From a virus: DNA of 25,046 nucleotides. Under the pieces are notes generated by a model. It had not been told where the DNA came from and did no database searches. It saw only the letters and a list, made by a program, of their open reading frames with translations. Positions 13,490 to 20,098 of the stretch are shown in pieces; position 1 is the first letter of the stretch; each line of letters starts with the position of its first letter. The position numbers and the translations under genes are program-made. Location of the stretch: the IMG/VR virus record IMGVR_UViG_3300038696_000410, positions 1-25,046 of that record; one strand, written 5' to 3'.

Positions 13490-15868
13490 CTAATTCCTCT
13501 GATTCTTAGGCACCTTCATATCAGTATTCCCCCGGTAATGATACCCACCACCCGAAACCCCTTTACCAGCAGCCTTCTTCTTCATAAATTTACGCAGAGC
13601 CCTAGACTTCGCTCTTCCTCCAGCCTTATAACCAACCACCCCAGCCAGAACAGCCGTAGCAGCCAGCCCTCCAGCCACCATCTTCTTCTGGTTCTCCTTC
13701 TTCTCATGCCAATCCTTCTCACGTCTCACTCTACGTCTACTACCAGGAGCAAACACCCGAGCACTTCTACCGCGCGGATCCCGCACATCCCAGCCACTCG
13801 CCGCCGCCTGCGCATCAAACTCAACATCAGCAGGAGTTGAAAAATTCCTCTTATCCTCCTTACGGAACCTAGCCCCTATCCGTGAACCTATCTTAGCACC
13901 CGCATAAGCACCAGCCAGACCTAAAGCCAGCTTACCCTTCACCCCCTTACTCTTCAGCGCACGCCGAGCAGAATCAATCACCGGCTTAGTCGCTGACTTA
14001 GGATTATTGCGAAACACACCCTGAGTCCGCATCCCCTTAATCGTATTCACCGCCGCCCGCTTACTCGCATTATTCTTAGAAGCAGCACGCGCCACACCCA
14101 GACCACCCACAGCACCAGCACCGATCACTGCACCAGCACCCATACGGCTCTCATTTCTCAGCTTCGTCCCACTATCCTTCATCCTCCGCAAATGCTCATT
14201 CGCAGGAGTATCCCTAACCCCATAAGCAAACTGGACCTCAGCCGGAGTCTGATACCCCTCACTAAATAAAGACGAGCCACCAGGAGCAACCGCCTCAGCA
14301 GCACCCTTCACCTTCTTCACCATACCTTGGTGCAGACCTCTAAATTTCTTACTCTTCTTTATCCCACGCGTATAAGCCAGCACACCAGCACCCGCTATCG
14401 CAGTCTTCACGCCACGCTTGAAATAACCCTTCTCCCACTCACGCTTTTTCTTACGGCCACTACCATCCTTGCCACGCTCCTTACCGCGCAGCACATCAGC
14501 AGCATCCTTCGCCACCGCAGCCCCACGCGTCACACCCTTCTGGATCCGCGCACCCTTAGCCATACCCGCCTTAATCACCCGGATATCATTCAGTGGAATA
14601 TCCACCGCCTTACGCATCCCCTTCCCCAGCTTCTCACCCTTCGCATCTCGGAGACGTGGATCATGCGCTTTCTGAGTACCTCCAGCCACCCGCAGAGTAT
14701 TCGCAAATGTATCATCATCTATATCCCGCAAAGAATCCTTAGAAAAATCAATCGTCTCACCACCACCCTCAAAAAACTTACGCTTCTTCACCAGCCCCCT
14801 AGCAATTTTACGCACAGTAGGAAACGCATCCCCCACTTTCCGCTTCGCCTTCTTCGTGATCGCATCCGCCACACTCTTACCACTCGTCCTATCCGCAGCT
14901 CCCTTCACGCTCCCTGCCACAGACTTCACAGTATCCTTCAGCTCATCAATCGTCTGGCCAGCCTTAATCGCAGTCTTCCGCGCAGCCAACCCACTCATCA
15001 CCGCACCAGTTCCCACCGCCGCCGTGCCAGCAATAGCCACACCATCACGCGTCTTCGCCCAGTTATCTCGGATGTTCTTCCGCTTCGCATAAACCTTGAG
15101 ACGTGCAGCCTTAGCACGCTCCTCCTTAGTAGAAAACTCCACACTACTCATCTCCACCCGTCTCCGCGCACCTGGAGCTCTATCGCTAATTTTAGATTTC
15201 ACTTTCATACCTGTAGATCCCTCGATCAATGTTCTCGCATAACTATTACTATTCTTACCCAGCCCCAGAATATTACGAATAACACCCGGATACTCCTTCC
15301 CTTTAAATTTCTTACTCTTATCCAGCGCATCCCGAGCCGCCTTATCAACACCACGCGTAGACACCAGCTTCAAATCCTTCGGATTCTTCTTCAGATCCGC
15401 CACATCATACTTGTCATTGATCCCGCTCTTCAGCTTGCCCTTCTTATTATAAGCACCCATCACCACCGCCTTACTACCACCAATATTCCGCAGCTTCTTA
15501 GCATCCTTCCCCAGACTCTCACCCTTGCGAGGCACCGCCACCATATACTCATGGTTGAAAAACGGCATCGCCCTCACCCCACGCTTACCCTTATAAATAC
15601 CAGGCTTCAACCCCTCAGACTTCTCACCAAATAACCGATAAGGACGGCCCACCCGCCGTCTAACAGCACCCTCAACAGCAACCTTCCCCATCGACAAAGC
15701 ACCCACAGCAGCACCAGCAGTAGCCCCACCAGGCATCGGGATCAGCGCACCAATAGCCGCCCCCCTACGAATCGGCTTAGGAACCTTCTTCACCATATCC
15801 ATCACCGGTTTAGGAACCTTCTTCTTCATCCTAGCTAAAACACTCCCAACAATCTTTTTCGTTTTCAT
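13490..15868 (-). CDS. Large basic modular protein, candidate virion polyprotein (792 aa)
   Basis: A 792-residue strongly basic protein that resembles the 613-aa product in build but is not a simple copy. Motif sites include SVEFSTKEE, TIDFSKDS, SLFSEGYQ, EVQFAYGV, RNFSTPAD, DVEFDAQ and RVFAPGS; LFSEG is identical to the protease-scaffold junction. Hydrophobic Gly/Ala segments include AAIGALIPMPGGATAGAAVG, VAIAGTAAVGTGAVMSGLA, AIAGAGVLAYTRG, AGAVIGAGAVGGLGVARAA, LALGLAGAYAGAKIGSRIG and MVAGGLAATAVLAGVVGYKA, each flanked by Lys/Arg. Two modules open alike, with TPAEVQFA and TPADVEFD. A start at 15868 (MKTKKIVGS) is preferred: GAAGGGTGA precedes it. I infer an internal virion polyprotein cut at F-(S/A) sites into membrane-active peptides. 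Nothing enzymatic is recognised. Confidence 0.6.
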   Translation of the reverse strand: MKTKKIVGSVLARMKKKVPKPVMDMVKKVPKPIRRGAAIGALIPMPGGATAGAAVGALSMGKVAVEGAVRRRVGRPYRLFGEKSEGLKPGIYKGKRGVRAMPFFNHEYMVAVPRKGESLGKDAKKLRNIGGSKAVVMGAYNKKGKLKSGINDKYDVADLKKNPKDLKLVSTRGVDKAARDALDKSKKFKGKEYPGVIRNILGLGKNSNSYARTLIEGSTGMKVKSKISDRAPGARRRVEMSSVEFSTKEERAKAARLKVYAKRKNIRDNWAKTRDGVAIAGTAAVGTGAVMSGLAARKTAIKAGQTIDELKDTVKSVAGSVKGAADRTSGKSVADAITKKAKRKVGDAFPTVRKIARGLVKKRKFFEGGGETIDFSKDSLRDIDDDTFANTLRVAGGTQKAHDPRLRDAKGEKLGKGMRKAVDIPLNDIRVIKAGMAKGARIQKGVTRGAAVAKDAADVLRGKERGKDGSGRKKKREWEKGYFKRGVKTAIAGAGVLAYTRGIKKSKKFRGLHQGMVKKVKGAAEAVAPGGSSLFSEGYQTPAEVQFAYGVRDTPANEHLRRMKDSGTKLRNESRMGAGAVIGAGAVGGLGVARAASKNNASKRAAVNTIKGMRTQGVFRNNPKSATKPVIDSARRALKSKGVKGKLALGLAGAYAGAKIGSRIGARFRKEDKRNFSTPADVEFDAQAAASGWDVRDPRGRSARVFAPGSRRRVRREKDWHEKKENQKKMVAGGLAATAVLAGVVGYKAGGRAKSRALRKFMKKKAAGKGVSGGGYHYRGNTDMKVPKNQRN

Positions 15869-15889
15869 AACAAAATCACCCTTCAAAAA

Positions 15890-16057
15890 TTAACCCAAAA
15901 TACCCCGCATCGTCAGATCCGCCTTACGCACACTCAAAAAACGCACACTCAGCACCAGCCACACCACAATAAAAAAAGCCAACACCACCATATAAAAAAA
16001 CCACATAAAAGGATTCCACCCCCAACCGCTCGACTTCTCATCTTCAATGTATTCCAT
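15890..16057 (-). CDS. 55-aa single-pass membrane protein
   Basis: A 55-residue protein beginning MEYIEDEKSSGWGWNP, with one long hydrophobic segment (FMWFFYMVVLAFFIVVWLVL) and a basic end. The start at 16057 has the TGACA box 14 nt upstream; an in-frame ATG at 16063 is an alternative. It lies between the portal and the 792-aa gene, separated from the latter by 21 bp. A lone membrane protein among head genes is unusual; with the neighbouring hydrophobic polyproteins it may belong to a DNA-ejection set. No family recognised. Confidence 0.6.
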   Translation of the reverse strand: MEYIEDEKSSGWGWNPFMWFFYMVVLAFFIVVWLVLSVRFLSVRKADLTMRGILG

Positions 16058-16080
16058 ACCCATCCCAACAATGTCACCAA

Positions 16081-16243
16081 GGAGAATTGAGAATTGAGAA
16101 TTAGGAATTAGGAATCAAAACCCAGCATAACCAAACAAACACTTACATAAGCGTTTCATCAACCCAAACCATCCCTAATTCCTAATTCCTAATCCCTAAT
16201 TCCTAATTCCTAATCCCTAATTCCTAATTCCTAATCCCTAATT
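16081..16243. repeat. Composite repeat block A (inverted heptads around P4)
   Basis: Heptads in the TTAGGAA orientation (16083-16116), then CAAAACCCAGCATAA, palindrome P4, TTTCATCAACCC, and a TCCCTAA/TTCCTAA tract (16172-16243) up to the portal stop. The same order recurs at 18553-18680. The opposed heptads could pair as a long hairpin with P4 in its loop. Confidence 0.85.
16137..16156. repeat. Palindrome P4
   Basis: AAACACTTACATAAGCGTTT, 80 bp upstream of the 55-aa gene; the central ACGT is changed to ACAT. Confidence 0.85.
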
Positions 16244-17953
16244 CTAAGCCGCAGGCGCAGCCGCAGCGGGAACTAAGAGCGAAGCTCGCCCATAATCCAT
16301 CGCATACATCTCCATCAGCAGCGCAATCGTGCTATCCCTATCCGCCAGACCATTACCATAATTCTCCAGCACATCGATCAACGGCTTCACACCCTTCTCA
16401 CCCTGCTCACCTATCAATCCAGGTGCAGGCTCCAGCTCATCAGAAATACCCGCCTCAGCCTTCGCCATATTAGCAATACTCTCAGTCGCATTCTGCAGCG
16501 AAGCATTAAGCAGCTCCATCGGAACCTTATACTTCTCAGAAACCCGCTGCAACATCGCCAGCTCAGCACCAGCCTGCTCCGCCAGCTCCTCAAAATCTGA
16601 ACCCAGCTCAGTCGCCCAAGTCGTCCGCGTCTTCACCCCCATATTCACCAGCTGCGCATCCGCCTGCACCTGATGGCCCACATCACCAGTGATATGAGCG
16701 CCATACTTCCAGTCACCCTTCTGCCACTGCTTACTAGACGGAATGCGCCCCTGGGCTATCCCTAACATCAAAACCTTATTCTTCACCCGATTCAGAATCA
16801 CCTCCTCCAACCGCTTCTGGTAACTCTTAAATACCCGCTGCGCCTGCGCCGTCTCCAGCCTAGCAGTCACCCCACCAAAACTCGCCATATTATAAACAAA
16901 CCCATAAGGAAGATTCAAAGAAATCGCAATCTCTCGGATAATCGCATCGAGCAGCTGCATGAACGCACCACTCGGGCGCATCGTCCCAGGTGCAAAACTT
17001 ACCTCCTCATCATACCCCAGCTGCCTCACCTGACCAGGCGCAGCATTCATCGTATTGATCTTACTCCCCGCAGTCCCACCACCCTTAGAATCTGGACCAT
17101 TATCCCACGATCCACCAGTCCGGTTATTACTCGTATCCTTCTTCTTCACAAACCCCGCAAAACTCGCCGCAAACTTCGCCGCTATCTTCTCATACCCCAG
17201 CAGCTCATAAAGATCCCGCGCATGAGGTAAAGCTGGCTTCAGCTTACTCACCCCATGGTATTGATCCACAGAAGTCGGAAAAAACAAATGGATAAACCGC
17301 TTAGGAGTCACACTCCCCTCCTTAGAATACTGGTTATTCACACTCCGCTTATAAATATCATACGCCTGAACCACCCCAGCCTTATTCACATGGATCCCAT
17401 TCAGATTCGTCTCACTCTGCACAAACGCAGTCGGATTACCAATACGGTCCGCAGTAATCCCCTGCAGACTCAGCTCACCACCCTTAATATGCTCCACAAA
17501 ACCAAACTCACCATCACGAATACTCGCCCGCAAAGCCAACTTCACCAGCGTTCCAAAACTATGCCGCCCACCATAATCCGCCCGCTTACACCAAGCATGA
17601 AAATAATCTTCATAAGCCTTATCAGTCTTCGGATCACCAGTCGCCGCCCGGTATTCCATATTGTCACAAACATACTGCGTAGTCCGCTCCAGGATACCCG
17701 TAATGATACACAGATACTCCTCCATCGCCCTACCCTCCCAGATAGCAGCCACCCGCTTACGCTGTTTCTGAGGACCCTCCGCACCAGCCTGATCAAACAA
17801 ACTCGCATTCTGCCCCCTAGCCCTACCACCACCACCACGGCCACCAGCACTCAACTCCACAAAACTTTCAAGCGCCACCCGATCCTCAGCCCGCTTAATC
17901 GCATAACCTGGGGAAACAGCACCTACGACCTTTTCAAAAAAATTCAATTCCAT
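16244..17953 (-). CDS. Portal protein (lambda gpB family)
   Basis: A 569-residue Phage_portal_2-type protein, the dodecameric ring at the head vertex through which DNA is packaged and ejected. Recognisable stretches are FHAWCKRADYGGRHSFGTLV, LRASIRDGEFGFVEHIK, RFIHLFFPTSVDQYHGVSKL, LYELLGYEKIAAKFAASFAG, LDAIIREIAISLNLPYGFVY and FGGVTARLETAQAQRVFKSY, in the family order. The length is usual for the family. The start at ATG 17953 has a TGACA box 13 nt upstream; the GTG at 17965 is in frame but less likely. Lambda's preceding gene is the small gpW, also paralleled here. A terminase gene is not in the window. Confidence 0.92.
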   Translation of the reverse strand: MELNFFEKVVGAVSPGYAIKRAEDRVALESFVELSAGGRGGGGRARGQNASLFDQAGAEGPQKQRKRVAAIWEGRAMEEYLCIITGILERTTQYVCDNMEYRAATGDPKTDKAYEDYFHAWCKRADYGGRHSFGTLVKLALRASIRDGEFGFVEHIKGGELSLQGITADRIGNPTAFVQSETNLNGIHVNKAGVVQAYDIYKRSVNNQYSKEGSVTPKRFIHLFFPTSVDQYHGVSKLKPALPHARDLYELLGYEKIAAKFAASFAGFVKKKDTSNNRTGGSWDNGPDSKGGGTAGSKINTMNAAPGQVRQLGYDEEVSFAPGTMRPSGAFMQLLDAIIREIAISLNLPYGFVYNMASFGGVTARLETAQAQRVFKSYQKRLEEVILNRVKNKVLMLGIAQGRIPSSKQWQKGDWKYGAHITGDVGHQVQADAQLVNMGVKTRTTWATELGSDFEELAEQAGAELAMLQRVSEKYKVPMELLNASLQNATESIANMAKAEAGISDELEPAPGLIGEQGEKGVKPLIDVLENYGNGLADRDSTIALLMEMYAMDYGRASLLVPAAAAPAA

Positions 17954-17981
17954 ACCCATCCCCACATGTCACCAAAGAACC

Positions 17982-18212
17982 TTAATTTCTCACTTTAGAC
18001 CGCCCATAACTAGCGATCCTACGCTTATTCCTTTCATCCCTCGCAGCCTGACTCTCAATCGCCGGACTCCTCTCATAATCCAGCCCCCTACCCTTCAAAA
18101 AAACATTACAAGCCCTCCGCACATCCCTAGATAAATTCTTCATCCACTCATCCTCCCTACACTCCTCTTCCCGGAACCGCCACTGAACTTTTTTTGATCT
18201 ACTAGCACTCAT
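17982..18212 (-). CDS. 76-aa basic protein before portal, unknown
   Basis: A 76-residue highly charged basic protein beginning MSASRSKKVQWRFREEECRE, probably all helical. It lies between the 101-aa gene and the portal with short gaps and the same direction. It begins MSAS like the upstream gene, which may be chance or the trace of a copied start region. There is no TGACA box. The function is unknown; a small head or terminase-associated protein would fit the position. Confidence 0.55.
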   Translation of the reverse strand: MSASRSKKVQWRFREEECREDEWMKNLSRDVRRACNVFLKGRGLDYERSPAIESQAARDERNKRRIASYGRSKVRN

Positions 18213-18223
18213 ATCGGCAAACC

Positions 18224-18529
18224 CTAAAAATCACACAAATCAGGACCACTCATATCCACCTGCCCCTTAAACGCACCACCAGCCGGAGCAACCGCTCCAC
18301 CACCACCTACACCCACATCAGTCTCCTCCATGCCAATATTCCGCTCCGCCATCACCTTCGTAAGACTCTGGAATCTAGCCGTAAGATGGTTCAGATCCTT
18401 CTCATAACTCTTCCCCCCAGTAGACTGCCCACTATAAGCATGATCCAGCTGCTTCTTCAGCCTCGTCCGTTCCGCGCGGACCTCAGCCACACTATACCCA
18501 TGATAAATTTCTTCCCAGCTTGCACTCAT
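18224..18529 (-). CDS. 101-aa head gene, gpW position
   Basis: A 101-residue protein beginning MSASWEEIYHGYSVAEVRAE. Residues 10-70 are helical with heptad character (VRAERTRLKKQLDHAYSG, LNHLTARFQSLTKVMAERN). The tail is Gly-rich and ends MSGPDLCDF. It is the first gene of the leftward operon, shortly before the portal, the place of lambda gpW (head-tail joining), but the long helical coil is also like other small portal-adjacent proteins. The start at 18529 is set by the TGACA box and GGTGGTGGG. Confidence 0.55.
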   Translation of the reverse strand: MSASWEEIYHGYSVAEVRAERTRLKKQLDHAYSGQSTGGKSYEKDLNHLTARFQSLTKVMAERNIGMEETDVGVGGGGAVAPAGGAFKGQVDMSGPDLCDF

Positions 18530-18552
18530 ACCCACCACCTCTTGTCAAAGAC

Positions 18553-18680
18553 AAGGAATTGAGAATTGAGAATCAAGAATTAAGAATCAAAACCCAGCAT
18601 AATAAAACAAACACTTACGTAAGCGTTTCATCAACCCGCGCCATCCCTAATTCCTAATTCCTAATCCCTAATTCTTAATC
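18553..18680. repeat. Composite repeat block B (inverted heptads around P5)
   Basis: A second copy of block A: GAATTGAGAATTGAGAAT heptads, CAAAACCCAGCATAA, palindrome P5, TTTCATCAACCC, CCATCCCTAATTCCTAA tract. It fills the gap between the divergent leftward and rightward operons. Confidence 0.85.
18609..18628. repeat. Palindrome P5
   Basis: AAACACTTACGTAAGCGTTT, 80 bp before the 18529 start and 89 bp before the 18718 start. Its asymmetry favours pairing in the leftward transcript. Confidence 0.88.
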
Positions 18681-18717
18681 CTTTACCCTTTAACCTTTTT
18701 CCTTCATCATACCCACC

Positions 18718-18951
18718 ATGAAAACACCCGCAGAAAAAGCCACCGAATCAAAACTCATAAAACGTAACCTCAAAATCCTCCTAGCGATCATAGCCGCCAT
18801 GGTCATCTCCATAATAATCGCCGAAATAATGTATCCAGATCCCATGACCTTCTCAGACCCACCACAAACCCTAGAAGACAAAATACTCAAAGAACAAGAC
18901 GCCTACAAAGCCAAACACCGCGCAAACTACCAAAAACTCTACGGCGAATAA
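18718..18951 (+). CDS. 77-aa single-pass membrane protein
   Basis: A 77-residue protein: a charged N-terminus (MKTPAEKATESKLIKRN), one membrane segment (LKILLAIIAAMVISIIIAEI) and a charged C-terminus (LEDKILKEQDAYKAKHRA). It is the first gene of the rightward set, just after repeat block B. It has no Shine-Dalgarno sequence, only CCCACC before the ATG. Small phage membrane proteins of this kind are often superinfection-exclusion or host-takeover factors, but nothing specific is visible. Confidence 0.6.
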   Translation: MKTPAEKATESKLIKRNLKILLAIIAAMVISIIIAEIMYPDPMTFSDPPQTLEDKILKEQDAYKAKHRANYQKLYGE

Positions 18952-18987
18952 TAATCCTAACTTTGAACCCCCACCATGCTATAAGGT

Positions 18988-19365
18988 ATGACCACCACCA
19001 ACATGCCCACAAACAAAAACAACCCATTCCTAGATTTCCTCAAAATATTCGCAGAAACAGGGAATCCAAACCATGCGGACCTAGAATCTGGCTGGGAAGA
19101 AAACCCAGACCAACAACCACCCGAAACTGAAATAAACCTCTCCACCACCCCCAAAGAAAAACACCACACCTACATTTACCATGACATCACCATCCCACCA
19201 GCAATCAACCAATACATCGCTGCCTCAGACACCCAGCTCACACAGCACGAGATAAACAACCTAGAAATAGGCATGGAAAAATACCATCAGATAGACACCA
19301 TCAAACACTGCATCACTTGGCAGGCAGCCCTCAACAAATTCATCCTACTAGAAAATGTCCAATAA
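18988..19365 (+). CDS. 125-aa protein, unknown
   Basis: A 125-residue acidic protein beginning MTTTNMPTNKNNPFLDFLKI. The middle is low-complexity and Pro/Glu/Asn-rich; the C-terminal half looks helical (HEINNLEIGMEKYHQIDTIK). It overlaps the next gene by 11 bp, so the two are probably co-expressed. The leader contains CTTTGAACCCCCACCATGC followed by TATAAG, which resembles the 38-bp repeat unit at 19905. No family recognised. Confidence 0.6.
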   Translation: MTTTNMPTNKNNPFLDFLKIFAETGNPNHADLESGWEENPDQQPPETEINLSTTPKEKHHTYIYHDITIPPAINQYIAASDTQLTQHEINNLEIGMEKYHQIDTIKHCITWQAALNKFILLENVQ

Positions 19366-19624
19366 ATCCAAAGCAACAGGAGACAAACCGTGGGCGGAAA
19401 AAGACACCCCACACCTAGACCACTGGAAAAATGAACTCAGAAAAATTCTTACCCCCAGAGGCAAAAAAACAGAGCTCGCCACCTTCATAGCCAAAACATC
19501 CAACCGGACACTCCAGCACACCCTACCCATCATCTCCAGGCTCGTCAACACAACAGTCTCACCGTCAGCAGAACTACTCCTCTCCATCAACACCTGGACG
19601 GAAAAACAAAAGCGCAGCCGCTAA
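19355..19624 (+). CDS. 89-aa protein, possible HTH regulator
   Basis: An 89-residue protein. After a charged N-terminus, residues 24-84 have the spacing of a Cro/CI-type helix-turn-helix: LDHWKNELRKILTPRGKKTE, LATFIAKTSNRT, PIISRLVNTTVSPSAELLLS, INTW. This fits the common phage pattern of helix, G-K-K-x-x-LA-x-x-(I/L), then a recognition-like I-S-R-L-x-N, then P-S-x-E-x-L-L. The middle turn is longer than usual, so the call is tentative. It lies at the end of a short operon, directly before palindrome P6 and the repeat-rich control region. If it is a regulator, these repeats are possible targets. Confidence 0.45.
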   Translation: MSNKSKATGDKPWAEKDTPHLDHWKNELRKILTPRGKKTELATFIAKTSNRTLQHTLPIISRLVNTTVSPSAELLLSINTWTEKQKRSR

Positions 19625-19642
19625 ACACTTACGTAAGCTATT
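19623..19642. repeat. Palindrome P6 (degenerate right arm)
   Basis: AAACACTTACGTAAGCTATT: the left arm and centre are intact and the right arm is altered. It overlaps the stop codon of the 89-aa gene. Confidence 0.7.
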
Positions 19643-19791
19643 TGCACCCCAAAACCATGGACGGCTAGAATTTTTTAGCCCTCACTCCCCCACTTCCAGG
19701 ACGGCCCTGGCTGAGCTGTTTTTGCGCCATTTTTTAGTTATAGTTATGTATAAGTAAATATCTGTATTTTAAAAACATGATGATATCATCG

Positions 19792-19876
19792 TTTTCTGTT
19801 AGATTCTGTTTTCTGTTAGATTCTGTTTTCTGTTAGATTCTGTTTTCTGTTAGATTCTGTTTTCTGTTAGATTCTT
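19792..19876 (+). repeat. 17-bp tandem repeat, five copies
   Basis: Unit TTTTCTGTTAGATTCTG, five copies with one mismatch in the last. Each unit contains TTCTG twice, so it also has a shorter internal period. Confidence 0.95.
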
Positions 19877-19883
19877 TTAGAAA

Positions 19884-19903
19884 ATAAACTTACATAAGCT
19901 TTT
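19884..19903. repeat. Palindrome P7 (degenerate)
   Basis: The core CTTACATAAG with A-rich and T-rich arms, directly before the 38-bp repeats. Confidence 0.6.
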
Positions 19904-19904
19904 C

Positions 19905-20043
19905 AAACTTTGAACTCTCATCATGCATAAGAGTGAGAGTTGAAACTTTGAACTCTCATCATGCATAAGAGTGAGAGTTGAAACTTTGAACTCTCATCAT
20001 GCATAAGAGTGGGAGTTGAAACTTTGAACTCTCATCATGCATA
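19905..20043 (+). repeat. 38-bp tandem repeat, 3.7 copies, hairpin in each
   Basis: Copies start at 19905, 19943, 19981 and 20019 (last partial). Each contains AACTCTCA and TGAGAGTT as an inverted repeat around TCATGCATAAGAG; copy 3 has one change. Similar in sequence to 18961-18985. Iteron-like or operator-like, upstream of the 20099 gene. Confidence 0.93.
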
Positions 20044-20098
20044 ATAATAGACTTTATAAGCTTGCATCATGTAACAATAAATCGTAAAATCATTCACA

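Larger units (their letters stand above)
19625..20098 (+). other. Repeat-rich control region without genes
   Basis: 474 bp with no credible gene. In order it holds P6, short hairpins (GGCTA..TAGCC near 19663; CCAGG..CCTGG near 19697), a T-rich stretch (19715-19735), the palindrome GATGATATCATC (19779-19790), five 17-bp repeats, degenerate P7, and nearly four 38-bp repeats ending 55 bp before the next ATG. Composition is A/T-rich and balanced, unlike the flanks. Regulation or replication start are both possible. Confidence 0.7.

Noticed and set aside
14327-15634. Plus-strand 435-codon open frame
   Set aside because: It is antisense to the 792-aa gene; Thr/His/Arg/Leu-rich translation is typical of reading the C-rich strand.
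19905-20043. 38-bp repeats as a CRISPR array
   Set aside because: Copies are directly adjacent with no spacers, and no cas gene is present.
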